NCBI GenBank assembly: GCA_029261965.1
Contig: JAJDAH010000238.1
Span: 20,453-84,452 of the forward strand
Origin: Polyangiaceae bacterium
GTDB taxonomy: Bacteria > Myxococcota_A > Polyangia > Polyangiales > Polyangiaceae
Direction of reading: 5' to 3'
Length of the DNA: 64,000 nt
The position numbers were made by a program, and so were the translations under genes. The notes below the pieces were generated by a model. The model had not been told where the DNA came from. It saw nothing but the letters and a program-made list of their open reading frames with translations, and did no database searches. This document shows positions 41,861 to 52,029 of this stretch, piece after piece; positions within the stretch are counted from its first letter, which is position 1, and the number at the start of each line of letters is the position of its first letter.

Positions 41861-44800
41861 ATGCTTGCCTGGGCCGCCAAGAGGTTATTCGGAACAGCGA
41901 ACGAGCGAGCGATCCGCAAGATCCGCCCGCGAGTCTCGAGAATCAACGATCTCGAGCCCAAGTACGAGGCCTTGTCCGACGCGGAGCTTCAGGCGATGAC
42001 GCCGAAGTTCAAGGAGCAACTCGACAACGGCGCGAGTCTCGACGACATCCTGAACGACGCCTTCGCCGTCTGCCGCGAAGCCAGTAAGCGCACGCTGAAG
42101 ATGCGGCACTTCGACGTGCAGCTCGTCGGCGGAATGGTTCTGCACAACGGATCAATCGCCGAGATGAAGACCGGCGAGGGCAAAACTCTCGTCTCCACAC
42201 TCCCGGCGTACTTGAACGCTCTGTCCGGCAAAGGCGTGCACATCGTCACGGTCAACGACTATCTGGCCCAACGCGACTCGGAGTGGATGGGCCACATCCA
42301 TCGCTACCTCGGACTCGAAGTGGGCGTGGTGGTTCCCCAGCAGGGCGACGACGAAAAACGCCGGGCGTACCTCGCGGACATCACCTACGGACAGAACAAC
42401 GAGTTCGGGTTCGACTACTTGCGCGACAACATGAAGTTCTCCGCGCTCGAGTATCAACAGCGTCCGCTCAACTACGCCATCATCGACGAAGTCGACTCAA
42501 TCCTCATCTACGAAGCGCGCACGCCTCTCATCATCAGCGGCCCGGCGGAAAAATCGAGCGAAAAGTACCGCACGATCAACGAGATCATCCCCAAGCTCCA
42601 GCGCGACGAGCACTACAACGTCGACGAAAAAGCGTTCAGCGTGACCCTCACGGACGACGGCGTCGACCTGATGGAAAAGTTGATCGGGATCAAGAACCTC
42701 TACGATCCGGTCAACGTGCAAACGCTCCACATCGCATACCAGTTGCTCCGCGCCCACGCCCTCTACAAGCGCGACCAGCACTACCTCGTCTCCCCCGACG
42801 GGAAGGTGCTGATCATCGACGAGTTCACCGGGCGCGTGCTCTCCGGCCGGCGCTGGAGCGATGGTCTCCACCAGGCGGTGGAAGCCAAAGAGAACGTGCG
42901 CATCCAGGAGGAAAGCCGCACCTTCGCGACGATCACGTTTCAGAACTTGTTCCGCATCTACGACAAGCTCTCGGGCATGACCGGCACGGCCGAAACCGAG
43001 GCGCCTGAGTTTCACTCCACTTACAAGCTCGATTGCAGCGTCGTCCCGACGAACAAGCCGATGATTCGGCAGGACGACGAGGACGTCGTCTACAAAACCG
43101 AGCGAGAGAAGTTCACCGCGGTCATCAAAGACATCATCGAAAGCCACGAGCGCGGCCAACCGGTGCTCGTCGGGACGACGAGCGTCGAGAAGAGCTCGGC
43201 CATCGCGAGGATCCTCAAGAAAAAGAAGATCCCCCACCACGTCTTGAACGCCAAACACCACGAGAACGAAGCCTTCGTCGTCGCCCAGGCCGGCTCGCGC
43301 GGCGCGATTACAGTGAGCACGAACATGGCAGGCCGAGGCACCGACATCGTGCTCGGCGGCAACCCCGAGATGCTCGCCAAGCTCGAGTTCAAAGAGAACA
43401 ATCGGCTCCCCGAGGCCGAGCCCGAGGAGTTCGAGGAGGTCGTCGAAAGATATCGCACCACGGGCGACGCCGAACGAGAGGACATTCTCGAGCTCGGCGG
43501 CCTTCGCATCATCGGTACCGAGCGGCACGAGTCGCGACGAATCGACAACCAGCTGCGCGGCCGTGCCGGTCGGCAGGGCGACCCGGGAGCGAGCCGGTTC
43601 TATCTCTCACTCGAAGACGACTTGATGCGCATCTTCGCTGGAGACCGCGTCAAGAACCTCATGGACCGCATGGGCATGCCGGACGACGAGCCCATCGAGC
43701 ACCCGTGGGTCACCAAGAGCGTGGAGAACGCCCAGCGCAAGGTCGAGGAGCGCAACTTCGACATTCGCAAGAACCTGCTCGAATACGACGACGTCATGAA
43801 CTCGCAGCGCAAGACGATCTACACGCTGCGCCAGCAACTGCTCGAAGGCCGCTACAAACCGGAAGAGCTCGACGAGCTGGGGAAAGCCACGGGCGAAACG
43901 CGCAGCATAAACATCGTCGAGGACATCCACGAAGAGGCGCAAAAGAACGTCGCGACGTTGCTCGGCTACTTCACCGACGATCCCCTCCAGCCGACGGACG
44001 ACGAAGGAAACCCGCGGCCACCGACCCGAGAAGAATTCGAAAAGGTCAAGGAGCTGACCGAGCTCAAAGCGCTGCAGACGGACGTCTACCAAATCTGGGG
44101 CGTCAAGCTCGAGATCGGAGAGCGGCTCAAGCGCACGCCGGTCGAGACCTACGACGAGCTGGTCGATCTCGTCGCCCGCGGCTTGAGTGAGCAGCGCGAA
44201 CGCATGCTCGACCTGATCGACAGAGTGGCCAGCGCCGTCATCGAAGAAAGCTGCCCCACGAACGTCCCTCCGGAAGATTGGGATTGGGCAGGGATCCACT
44301 CGGCATTCAAGGAGCACTTCAAACGAGACCTCGACGACGAGGTCGACGAACTCGGCGACATCGAGCAGCTCGCTCGCGATATCTTCGCCCGCGCCGAAGC
44401 GATCTACGACGAAAAAGAGAAAGCCATCGGCGTCGAAAACCTGATGCGCCTATTCCGCCACTACTACCTCGAAGAGATCGACCGGGCTTGGATCGACCAC
44501 CTGACGAACATGGAGCACCTCCGTGACGGGATCGGGCTCCGGGGTTACGGCCAACGAGATCCCAAAAACGAATACAAGAAGGAAGGCTACAATCTGTTCG
44601 TCAACCTGATGGCGAACGTCTCGAGTAGCGTGCTCGAACGGGTGTTCGACACCGAAATCCAAGCCCGTGACGAGATCGCGGAGATGGAAGCCGAGGCCGA
44701 AGCCCGGCACCAAGAGGAGCTCGCCATGCTCGCCGCGCGACACGCTGGGGAGCAGCCCGCCGGTCCCGACGACCCGGACGCCGAAAGCGCGCTCGAAGCG

Positions 44801-44944
44801 CTACGAAACGCCACGGCGTCGGTGCCGGCACCGCAACCTCAGAAGCGAAATCAGCCGAAGATCGGTCGCAACGACGAGTGCCCGTGCGGGTCCGGCAAGA
44901 AGTTCAAGCAGTGCCACGGCGCTGCGCTGCTCGAAGAGGCGTGA
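41861..44944 (+). CDS. secA: SecA protein translocase ATPase
   Basis: The 1027-residue protein contains Walker A ([11 protein letters not shown]), DEVD-box (IIDEVDSIL) and the SecA helicase motifs ([26 protein letters not shown]). The C-terminus has a SEC-C zinc motif ([14 protein letters not shown]). It drives post-translational export through SecYEG. It is longer than E. coli SecA (about 900) because of an insertion around residues 680-760 and a longer acidic C-linker. It is followed by a lipoprotein gene that overlaps its stop codon (GTGA). The predicted ATG at 41861 matches the family N-terminus. Confidence 0.97.
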   Translation: MLAWAAKRLFGTANERAIRKIRPRVSRINDLEPKYEALSDAELQAMTPKFKEQLDNGASLDDILNDAFAVCREASKRTLKMRHFDVQLVGGMVLHNGSIAEMKTGEGKTLVSTLPAYLNALSGKGVHIVTVNDYLAQRDSEWMGHIHRYLGLEVGVVVPQQGDDEKRRAYLADITYGQNNEFGFDYLRDNMKFSALEYQQRPLNYAIIDEVDSILIYEARTPLIISGPAEKSSEKYRTINEIIPKLQRDEHYNVDEKAFSVTLTDDGVDLMEKLIGIKNLYDPVNVQTLHIAYQLLRAHALYKRDQHYLVSPDGKVLIIDEFTGRVLSGRRWSDGLHQAVEAKENVRIQEESRTFATITFQNLFRIYDKLSGMTGTAETEAPEFHSTYKLDCSVVPTNKPMIRQDDEDVVYKTEREKFTAVIKDIIESHERGQPVLVGTTSVEKSSAIARILKKKKIPHHVLNAKHHENEAFVVAQAGSRGAITVSTNMAGRGTDIVLGGNPEMLAKLEFKENNRLPEAEPEEFEEVVERYRTTGDAEREDILELGGLRIIGTERHESRRIDNQLRGRAGRQGDPGASRFYLSLEDDLMRIFAGDRVKNLMDRMGMPDDEPIEHPWVTKSVENAQRKVEERNFDIRKNLLEYDDVMNSQRKTIYTLRQQLLEGRYKPEELDELGKATGETRSINIVEDIHEEAQKNVATLLGYFTDDPLQPTDDEGNPRPPTREEFEKVKELTELKALQTDVYQIWGVKLEIGERLKRTPVETYDELVDLVARGLSEQRERMLDLIDRVASAVIEESCPTNVPPEDWDWAGIHSAFKEHFKRDLDDEVDELGDIEQLARDIFARAEAIYDEKEKAIGVENLMRLFRHYYLEEIDRAWIDHLTNMEHLRDGIGLRGYGQRDPKNEYKKEGYNLFVNLMANVSSSVLERVFDTEIQARDEIAEMEAEAEARHQEELAMLAARHAGEQPAGPDDPDAESALEALRNATASVPAPQPQKRNQPKIGRNDECPCGSGKKFKQCHGAALLEEA

Positions 44945-45570
44945 GCCGCGCGCCGCGAGCCCGTCTGGGCCGCATGAGCTTTGGCGCTGGGTTTCTCGCC
45001 GGCGCCATCGGATGCCAGAACGGAGCGTCGAGCGACGTGGACGCAGGTCCCGAAGCATCGACTCCCCGCGCCCGCGTCGACCTCGTCGATGCCGAAGAAT
45101 GGCAGCTCGTCGAAGAGGCCGACGACCCGTTCGAGGACCGCCCAGACGGTTTTCGTTGTCTCGAAGCGAGTTATCGCGCGCAAGACCTCGGGGGAGAGCG
45201 CGTCTTCGACGTCGAAACCGACACCTGCGAGTACATCACCGTCACTCAACCGTCTCTCGCGGACGTGCTCGCAGGAGACTTTCTCAAAGCTCGGGTCTTT
45301 CACTTCGACCTTCGAGCGCCGAGCCCGGCAGAAGCGCATGTGGCCATAGGCATCGGGAGCGACGTGCCGGTCGACGTTCGGGTTCCCATTCCCTCGGAAG
45401 GTGCGCTCATCGGCCCGGTTTGGCAGGCCCCGCGAGACATCGCGGCCGGGACACCCGTGTACTTTCACCTGCACAACCACGGTACCAACTCCTGGGCGAT
45501 GGTGGAGCTCAGCTCGGGTCCCGAGCGGCCACCTGGGTCCGATGAGACAGACGCGTCCGCCGAACAGTGA
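44941..45570 (+). CDS. Lipoprotein coupled to secA, unknown
   Basis: The 209-residue product starts with GTG overlapping the secA stop (GTGA). Its N-terminus ([23 protein letters not shown]) is a basic then hydrophobic lipoprotein signal with Cys about residue 25. The mature part contains [55 protein letters not shown] and [22 protein letters not shown] His-rich segment (HLHNHG) is visible. The later part looks like a cupredoxin-type or copper-binding fold but I cannot assign it. The coupling to secA is the main context, and the next gene encodes a copper monooxygenase-like protein. Confidence 0.72.
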   Translation: MSRAPRARLGRMSFGAGFLAGAIGCQNGASSDVDAGPEASTPRARVDLVDAEEWQLVEEADDPFEDRPDGFRCLEASYRAQDLGGERVFDVETDTCEYITVTQPSLADVLAGDFLKARVFHFDLRAPSPAEAHVAIGIGSDVPVDVRVPIPSEGALIGPVWQAPRDIAAGTPVYFHLHNHGTNSWAMVELSSGPERPPGSDETDASAEQ

Positions 45571-45602
45571 GCTCGGGGGGCGAGGCACCGCGGGCGTCGA
45601 CC

Positions 45603-45631
45603 TTGACCGACCTCGGCTGAGCGTTTACCGG
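45603..45631 (+). promoter_or_regulatory. Predicted sigma70-type promoter
   Basis: TTGACC (45603-45608) and TACCGG (45626-45631) are 17 bases apart; the -10 ends 6 bases before ATG 45638, predicting a leaderless mRNA. The -10 is a weak match. Confidence 0.4.
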
Positions 45632-45637
45632 TATTGC

Positions 45638-47407
45638 ATGCGCCGATTCGTCCTCTTCAACCGCTCGACAGCCGCGTTGGGAGCCGCTGTTCTCAGTTTC
45701 TCCTGCACTGACGCTTCGCTGGATGACGGCGGAAGCGATGGCCCCGGTCTCAGTGGTCCCATCGAGTGCGCCGCGGACGACAGCACTTGGCAGGGGATTC
45801 AAAAAGTCATCTTCGACGGCTATGGGTGCACGAACGGCGCATGCCACGGTCACCCGAACGATCCCGCTGGCGGTCTCGATCTCGATCCGGCCGTCGCGTA
45901 CCAAAACCTCATTCGGGTGAACGCGCGCGCCAACCTCAGCGAGCCCAAACCGCTCGTTTTCCCTGGTGAGCAGAGCTTGAGCTTCCTCTACGAAAAGGTT
46001 GCCGCCGGGACGCGCGGCAACGAGCTCCCCGAGGGCGGTGGCGATCCGATGCCGCTCGACGTCTCGCCATTGAGCGCCGACCACCTCGAAGCCCTACGCC
46101 TGTGGATCCGCAGCGGCGCCCCAGAGACCGGCATCGTCGAAGGCACGAGCGACCTGCTCGAGTGCGGCCTGTCGAACGAGTTCACGGCGAACAAGGTCCC
46201 GGCTCCGCCTGCGCCGGCCGTCGGTGAGGGGTTGCAATTCGTCTCCGGGCCCTGGCCGGTCTCCCCTGGCACCGAGGACGAAGTCTGCTTCGCGACCTAC
46301 TACGATCTGACGCAGACTCCGGAGCTCGTGCCGGAAGAGTTTCGGCTGGCCTGCCCGACGACCCAGCTCACCGGGAAGGACTGCTGGGCCTACAACTTCG
46401 ACCAGTTGACGCAGGACGCGCAGTCCCACCACAGCATCATCTCGGTCTATCACGGCGACACACCGACCAGTGACCCGGCATGGGGTGAGTGGAAGTGCAA
46501 CACCGGCGACTTCGAAGGCATGTCGTGTGATCCAGCCCAGGTCACCGTCTCCGCCGCCAACGGAGGCGGAGACTGCGGTCAGCTCGCCGCGTGCGCTTCG
46601 ACGGTCACCAGCAGCTTCGCATGTGTCGGCTGGGGCCCGGCGGACCAACGCTCGAACCGCGTGGGCATGGGCGGCGCCCAGAGCCCGGTGTCCGGAACCA
46701 TGAACCCGGACGGCGTGTACTCGGTCCTACCCATGAAGGGCGTCATCGTCTGGAACTCCCACGCCTTCAACTTGACCGAGCAAGAAACGACGGTCGAGCA
46801 GTACAACAACTTCTGGTTCGCGGGTCCGAGCGAGCGGATTCACATCCGGCGCGGCATCTTCGACGCCAAGGACATCTTCGTCGCGAACGTGCCGCCGTTC
46901 GAGCAGCGTACCTACTGTTCGACCTACACGATGCCGCAGCACGCGAACTTGATGAGGTTGGGCTCGCACGCGCACAAGCGGGGCTGGCTCTGGCAGACCT
47001 GGCTGCCACCGAACTCACCGAACTGCAGAGTCGAAAACGACTGCCAGCCACGGTCGGACGAGCCGGAGTACACGAGTCGCATTTACAACGACCCTGTGAC
47101 TCTCAGCTACGACCCCCCACTCGAGTTCCACGACGCCGACGCGGATTCGCGCACCTTGCAGTTTTGCGTCACCTACGACAACGGCAAAGAGGACCGGACG
47201 CTCGTCAAGCGCAACTCGACGTCGGTCGGCTCCTCCTGCGTCGGCGACGCGTACTGCTACGGCGGTCCGAACGAGGGCATGGCGTGTGGCAGCGACGACA
47301 GCGTTTGCGGGGAAGGCGGCGTCTGCGACGCTTGTGTGGTCGTCGGCGGGGCGACCACCGAGGACGAAATGTTCATCCTGCTCGGTTCCTACTACGTCGC
47401 GGAGTGA
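45638..47407 (+). CDS. Lipoprotein with CX4CH motif and copper type II (PHM/DBM-like) monooxygenase fold
   Basis: The 589-residue product has a signal peptide with Cys about residue 23 (LSFSC). Near residues 62-69 GCTNGACHG contains CX4CH, a heme-type motif as in planctomycete-like cytochrome domains. The C-terminal 400 residues have the ligand series of peptidylglycine/dopamine monooxygenases: SHHSI (paired His of CuA), NSHAFN (third CuA His), GSHAHKRG (His-x-His of CuB) and TEDEMFILLGSYYV at the end, matching the Met ligand region (SSDEM). It may hydroxylate a substrate using copper and an electron donor, perhaps via the heme-like domain. Assignment is from motif pattern. Confidence 0.75.
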   Translation: MRRFVLFNRSTAALGAAVLSFSCTDASLDDGGSDGPGLSGPIECAADDSTWQGIQKVIFDGYGCTNGACHGHPNDPAGGLDLDPAVAYQNLIRVNARANLSEPKPLVFPGEQSLSFLYEKVAAGTRGNELPEGGGDPMPLDVSPLSADHLEALRLWIRSGAPETGIVEGTSDLLECGLSNEFTANKVPAPPAPAVGEGLQFVSGPWPVSPGTEDEVCFATYYDLTQTPELVPEEFRLACPTTQLTGKDCWAYNFDQLTQDAQSHHSIISVYHGDTPTSDPAWGEWKCNTGDFEGMSCDPAQVTVSAANGGGDCGQLAACASTVTSSFACVGWGPADQRSNRVGMGGAQSPVSGTMNPDGVYSVLPMKGVIVWNSHAFNLTEQETTVEQYNNFWFAGPSERIHIRRGIFDAKDIFVANVPPFEQRTYCSTYTMPQHANLMRLGSHAHKRGWLWQTWLPPNSPNCRVENDCQPRSDEPEYTSRIYNDPVTLSYDPPLEFHDADADSRTLQFCVTYDNGKEDRTLVKRNSTSVGSSCVGDAYCYGGPNEGMACGSDDSVCGEGGVCDACVVVGGATTEDEMFILLGSYYVAE

Positions 47408-47427
47408 GCAATCACAGATCCGGGGGA

Positions 47428-48993
47428 CTAGCGTTGCCTCTGCTGGCCACGCACTTTCCCGGTCAACGTCATGTCCTCGGGATCGAACGAATCGACGGCG
47501 TTGCTGACGGCGATGAGTAGGTCCGTGGCGCTACACGGCTTCTGAAGGCAGCTCACGTCACCAACGTCGGCACCGATGTTTTCGAGCTGCTGATGACCCG
47601 AGACGAACAACGCGCGCACGCCGGGGTCGAAGGCGCGGATTTTCGTCAGCGCTTCGTCACCACGCATTCGCGGCATGTCCAGATCGAGAATGAGTAGGTC
47701 GGGGCGCCTGGCGAGATCGGTGTATAGCGCAACGGCTTCCACGCCATCGCGGGCCTCGATGACTTCGTAGCCCCCCTGCCTGAGCACTCGGCGGAGCGCT
47801 CGACGAACGATGGCTTCGTCGTCCACGAGCAAAACCGTCGCTCCACCGGGTTCATTCATGCTGGCCGGGATCCGGGTCATCGGCGTGGCAATGCCGACGC
47901 GGCTTTGTGCGCGCGTCGACAGCGGGAAGTGCACGTCGAAACGAGTCCCGCTGCCAAGCTCGCTGGCGACCTCGATGACCCCGGAGTGACCATCGACGAG
48001 ATCGCGCACGGTCGCCAGACCGATGCCGAACCCGGAACCGCGCGCCTTCGTGGTGAAAAACGGCTCGAAGATGTGTTCTCGAGCGCCCGGATCGATGCCG
48101 ACGCCAGTATCTGCGACGCTGACGATGACGTCGCCACGCGCGGCTCGCACCGGCGTCTTGCTCGGGCCGCGAGCGGCGCGAGCTTCGATCGAGAGCGTGC
48201 CCCCGTCGAGCATCGCGTCGCGCGCGTTCACGCAGAGGTTCATCAGAATCTGATGCAACTCGGTGGGGTCCCCTTCCACTCGGAGCCCCGGCTCAATCTT
48301 GGATTCGATCTCGATCGAGCGATCGAACGTCCGTCGCACGACCTGCACGACCTCGTGACAAAGCGTGCTCAGATCGACGGTCTTGTGCCCAGCGCCGGTG
48401 CCCTTGGCGAATTCGATGAGACTTCGGCTGAGAGCTGCGGCGCGCTGCGCGGCACTCCGCACGTCGTCGAGGCATTCGCTGACCGCCGGACTTCCGACCT
48501 TGGCTTCGGGAGGAAGCTGCGCCAGATAATCCGCCGTAGCGGAAACCGCGCCGATCATGTTGTTGAAGTCGTGCGCGATGCCCGCCGTCAACCGGCCGAG
48601 GGCTTCGAGTCGTTGTCGTTGATGGATGGCGTCTTCGAGCGGATCTCGGCGCGCGAACACCAAGACGACGTTGGGTCCGAGCTGGATCTCGTCTCCAACG
48701 GCGAGAAAGCGGCGGGTGATTCGCACGCCATTGACCGAAGTCCCGTTCCGGCTCCCCAGATCTTGGATCACGTAGTCGTGATCGTCCGTTTGTCGGATCT
48801 CGACGTGATGCCGAGATACTTCGCTGTCCTCGAGGAACACCGTTGCGGATTCCGAACGACCAATTGTCGCGACGCGATCGATCGTGAACTTTCGGCCCAC
48901 GCTGGGGCCGCGCGCGACCACGAGCATGCCCCTACCCTTCGAGGCCGCCTCCTCGGCAGCTTCCAACTTCTGACCGGCTTGCAAACCCGACAA
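47428..48993 (-). CDS. FHA-hybrid sensor histidine kinase with receiver
   Basis: The 521-residue protein has an FHA domain (about residues 23-115: ATIGRSESATVFL, SRHHVEI, LGSRNGTSVNG), a HisKA dimerisation domain with GIAHDFNNMIG (phospho-His), HATPase motifs (NARDAML, DTGVGIDP, GSGFGIGL), and a C-terminal REC domain with LLILDLDMPRM (phospho-Asp). It lacks membrane segments, so it is a cytosolic hybrid kinase that may bind a phosphothreonine protein. The TTG at 48993 follows a GGGGAGAG; an ATG at 48927 is an alternative. It probably passes signals between Ser/Thr and His-Asp systems. Confidence 0.9.
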   Translation of the reverse strand: MSGLQAGQKLEAAEEAASKGRGMLVVARGPSVGRKFTIDRVATIGRSESATVFLEDSEVSRHHVEIRQTDDHDYVIQDLGSRNGTSVNGVRITRRFLAVGDEIQLGPNVVLVFARRDPLEDAIHQRQRLEALGRLTAGIAHDFNNMIGAVSATADYLAQLPPEAKVGSPAVSECLDDVRSAAQRAAALSRSLIEFAKGTGAGHKTVDLSTLCHEVVQVVRRTFDRSIEIESKIEPGLRVEGDPTELHQILMNLCVNARDAMLDGGTLSIEARAARGPSKTPVRAARGDVIVSVADTGVGIDPGAREHIFEPFFTTKARGSGFGIGLATVRDLVDGHSGVIEVASELGSGTRFDVHFPLSTRAQSRVGIATPMTRIPASMNEPGGATVLLVDDEAIVRRALRRVLRQGGYEVIEARDGVEAVALYTDLARRPDLLILDLDMPRMRGDEALTKIRAFDPGVRALFVSGHQQLENIGADVGDVSCLQKPCSATDLLIAVSNAVDSFDPEDMTLTGKVRGQQRQR

Positions 48994-49074
48994 CTCTCCC
49001 CCCGCCCTACGCGACCCGTAATTTTAACAGGTCCTTGAGCTAATTACCGTCCGTAATACAAGGGAGGTGTGCCG

Positions 49075-49971
49075 TTGACGTCGAGCCCTCGCATCTTGAG
49101 TTGGGGTGAGCTTCTCTGGGACCTTTTCCCCAATCGTGCCGAACTCGGCGGTTGCGCCGCAAACGTCGCGTTTCACGCGCATCAACTGGGGGCGCAAGCC
49201 CTGTTGGTGAGCCGGGTCGGCAACGACGAGCTCGGCCGAAACGCGGTTCGCGCGCTGGCCAAGGCTGGTCTCGACGTCGAGCACGTTCAGGTAGATCCCG
49301 TCGAACCCACCGGCGCGGTTCGGATCGAAATCGAGAACGGTGAGCCTACTTTCTCGATCGCCACGCAAGCCGCATGGGACAGCATCTCGCTCACCGCGAA
49401 AGTGGTCGAGCTCGCCGCCCGTGCCGAAGTGCTCTGCTTCGGAACTCTTGCCCAGAGAACACCACTCAATTCGCGGGCTCTCGACGAGCTGGTCCGGGCG
49501 CTCCCTAGAGACTCCGTTCGACTCTGCGATTTGAACATACGACAGCCCTTCGCCACGAAGGAAGTCGTGGAGCGGGCACTCTCTCACGCGACCGCCGTCA
49601 AGCTCAACGAGCACGAAGCCAGCGTGCTCGGCCGCATGTTCGAAGCAGATGATCCGGCAATGTGGATGATACACGACTGCGGGGTGGAACTCGTCGCGTT
49701 GACGCGCGGAAAACGGGGCAGCGTGCTGACGACGAGCGACCGCCGCTTCGAGCACCCGGGATTCGAGGCCGCGACCGGCGGGGACGCGGTTGGCGCCGGC
49801 GATGCCTTCACGGCGGTTCTCGCATTGCACCTGGCGCGCGGCTCTTCGCTTGCGGAGACCAGCCGCGCCGCCAATCGGTACGCGAGCCATGTCGCTTCGT
49901 TTGCTGGGGCGATGCCGGCGATTTCCGACGCTGTTCGCGCGGCGGGCCTTGGGCTATCGTCCGACCCATGA
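49075..49971 (+). CDS. PfkB-family sugar kinase
   Basis: The 298-residue kinase has the PfkB landmarks: GGCAANVAFHAHQLGA near the N-terminus and GGDAVGAGDAFTAVLA (GAGD with catalytic Asp) near the C-end. It phosphorylates a carbohydrate (fructokinase-like) with ATP. I prefer TTG 49075 because GGGAGG lies 7 bases before it; GTG 49069 would be too close. An ATTAC-N5-GTAAT symmetric element lies about 49043-49057. Its stop overlaps the TerB gene start (ATGA). Confidence 0.88.
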   Translation: MTSSPRILSWGELLWDLFPNRAELGGCAANVAFHAHQLGAQALLVSRVGNDELGRNAVRALAKAGLDVEHVQVDPVEPTGAVRIEIENGEPTFSIATQAAWDSISLTAKVVELAARAEVLCFGTLAQRTPLNSRALDELVRALPRDSVRLCDLNIRQPFATKEVVERALSHATAVKLNEHEASVLGRMFEADDPAMWMIHDCGVELVALTRGKRGSVLTTSDRRFEHPGFEAATGGDAVGAGDAFTAVLALHLARGSSLAETSRAANRYASHVASFAGAMPAISDAVRAAGLGLSSDP

Positions 49972-50354
49972 CTCCGAACGAAAAGAACATTCTCCGGTCG
50001 CTCGTCGTCGTCGCTTGGGCGGACGGCACGGTCAAAGGTCCAGAAGCCGCCATGCTCGACGGATTGCTTTGGGCTTTCGATGCTACCGACGAGGACGAAG
50101 CAGAAATCCGGGAGTACGCCGCTAAAAAGCGCAGCATGAGCGAGGACATCCCGCTCGACGATCTCTCCGCGGAGGACCGCGAGCAGCTTCTCGCCCACGC
50201 GGCGCTCTTGACTCATGCCGACGGGAAGCAGACGGCCGCCGAAAAGAAGGTCTTGGCCGGCCTGGTCAAGCTCATCGGGTTCACTCCCGAGCAGGCCAAA
50301 CCCATCCTCAAAGATGCGCGCACGCGAGCAGCAAAGCTCGCCAGCAAGATTTAG
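49968..50354 (+). CDS. TerB-like protein
   Basis: The 128-residue helical protein resembles TerB/TerB-like domains: LVVVAWADGTVKGPEAAMLDGLLWAFDA and LLAHAALLTHADGKQTAAEKKVLAGLVKLIGF carry the duplicated ADG-type acidic metal-binding loops. TerB domains are thought to bind metal and link to stress systems. Its ATG overlaps the upstream PfkB stop, so translation is coupled. The next gene begins 17 bases later, so the three may form one operon. Confidence 0.82.
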   Translation: MTPNEKNILRSLVVVAWADGTVKGPEAAMLDGLLWAFDATDEDEAEIREYAAKKRSMSEDIPLDDLSAEDREQLLAHAALLTHADGKQTAAEKKVLAGLVKLIGFTPEQAKPILKDARTRAAKLASKI

Positions 50355-50370
50355 CCCTCTCGATTGGAGA

Positions 50371-52029
50371 ATGCGCCGCCGCTCGGCAGCGTTTCGCTCT
50401 TTGATGCCAACGCGCACGAGCTGGACGATCCCGCTCTCGGTCGCCGCGATCTGGGCTGCGACGGGCGCAGTCGCCGCCTGCTCGGTCACGGGTCCCGAGT
50501 CGCCGCTCCGTGCCGTGGCCCAAACCGCGACTGCCGTATCCGAGCTCGACGTCGAACGCGCCGCTTGCCGGAGCCGCATGTTGCACATCGAGAAACAGCC
50601 GGCCGAGTCTGGGGCTCCCGAATTTCAACGAGCACGCCCGCAAATCCTGGGTCGTGCCCGTGGCGAGCCGGTCATTTGGTTGCGCGAGCCTCGAGCCACG
50701 CCGCCACACACGCTGCCGCCGGACGCCAGAACGCTCTTGAAGGCGCTCGAACCGGCGCGCCCGGTCACCTGGACGCGAAGGCTTCGAGCGAGATACCGGC
50801 ACGATCCGGATCTACTTCGAAAGCTCGTGCTGAGAGAGGGCTACGTCTACTCGTCGGATCCACAGATGGCCCTCGCCCTGGTCAACGGCTTCTCGCTGAC
50901 GGATCTCTTCGACGAACCGGAAATCTGGCTACAGCGCGGCGCAAGAACGCTTCGCCTGCAGCGGAGCGACGGCCGTCGGCCCGAGTACCGACACGCGGAA
51001 GGCGAGCTCGCCGGGGAACGAGCGCACCTTCTGTTTGCCGACCGCGTGGCGCGGACCCGCCAAGGGCTCTCGGAACCGCTACACCGCGATCTACGCCATC
51101 TCATGGAGCGGGAGGGGGTAGACCGAGTCGACGTCGAGCACCTCGGTAGCTCGGCGCTCGTCGCGAGGCTTCGACTGAAAGACCGATGGCTGTCGGCCGT
51201 GCTCCGCTCGAATGGGCCCGAGCTCGAGCTCGAATGTGTCGACGCGGACCGGGACCATCGCGACGCGCTATCGACCTGGCAGGAAGAAGACCGGGTGCGA
51301 CGAAACGCTCTCGCCGAGCTCCGCAAGAGCATCACCGCGTTCGTGACGGAGAAACCTCGGTTCGATCGGCCGCGGGACGCCGAAGATCACTTGAACGATG
51401 GCGAGCTTCGACCGTTGTGGAACTGGGCGTACAAAACTGGCCGTTCCGGGTTCACCCTCGACGAAAAATCCTACGCCGTCTTCGACAGCCGAGGGCGACC
51501 CACACCACCGCAGGTCTGCATGGCATTCGTGCTCGACGCTTTCGAGCGAGCCTCGGGCAACTGGTACGAAACCATCGACAACCCCCGAGGCCGGACTCGC
51601 GGCACCCTCGACTTCGACGAGCACGACATTCAAAACCGTTCCGGCGTGTTGGCGTTTGCAGAGTACGCCGAGAGCAAACCCGACCTGTTCGAGGTCCGCC
51701 GGTTTTCACGAGAAGAACGCATCGAGTTCGGTCGCCGTACGGAGTTTTTTGCGTTTCTCACCGAGAACGCCGACGAGATCCGACCCGGCGACATCGTGGC
51801 GATTCGCGGAGTGAAATCGGACGGCGTGGTTCATCAGCACAGCCTCCTCATCGAAACGGCGGATCCGGTCACTGGTTTCCCCCACGGTCTAGCCGATCAG
51901 ATGAGGCACCCTCGGCGGCGCACGTGGGAAGCGATGATGGCCGAAGCTCCACGGCGATCGATCTACTACCGCGTCCGCCCGAAACCGGCGCTGCTCGAAC
52001 GGTTGGCGCGACGCGATCAGCGACCTTGA
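50371..52029 (+). CDS. Lipoprotein with possible NlpC/P60-like papain fold
   Basis: The 552-residue product has a basic n-region (MRRRSAAFRSLM) and lipobox GAVAAC. The N-terminal half is Arg-rich with no known domain. Near the C-end PPQVCMAFVLDAFERASGNW supplies a Cys and HQHSLLIE a His, separated by GDIVAIRGV, the order Cys ... GDxV ... H seen in NlpC/P60 cysteine amidases. It may cleave cell-wall peptides, but sequence distance is large. ATG 50404 is an alternative start. It follows TerB by 17 bases and overlaps the convergent LuxC-like gene by 13 bases. Confidence 0.65.
   Translation: MRRRSAAFRSLMPTRTSWTIPLSVAAIWAATGAVAACSVTGPESPLRAVAQTATAVSELDVERAACRSRMLHIEKQPAESGAPEFQRARPQILGRARGEPVIWLREPRATPPHTLPPDARTLLKALEPARPVTWTRRLRARYRHDPDLLRKLVLREGYVYSSDPQMALALVNGFSLTDLFDEPEIWLQRGARTLRLQRSDGRRPEYRHAEGELAGERAHLLFADRVARTRQGLSEPLHRDLRHLMEREGVDRVDVEHLGSSALVARLRLKDRWLSAVLRSNGPELELECVDADRDHRDALSTWQEEDRVRRNALAELRKSITAFVTEKPRFDRPRDAEDHLNDGELRPLWNWAYKTGRSGFTLDEKSYAVFDSRGRPTPPQVCMAFVLDAFERASGNWYETIDNPRGRTRGTLDFDEHDIQNRSGVLAFAEYAESKPDLFEVRRFSREERIEFGRRTEFFAFLTENADEIRPGDIVAIRGVKSDGVVHQHSLLIETADPVTGFPHGLADQMRHPRRRTWEAMMAEAPRRSIYYRVRPKPALLERLARRDQRP

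Noticed and set aside
48994..49074. Promoter with TTGAGC and TAATAC before the PfkB gene
   Set aside because: The spacing is only 13 bases, too short for sigma70.
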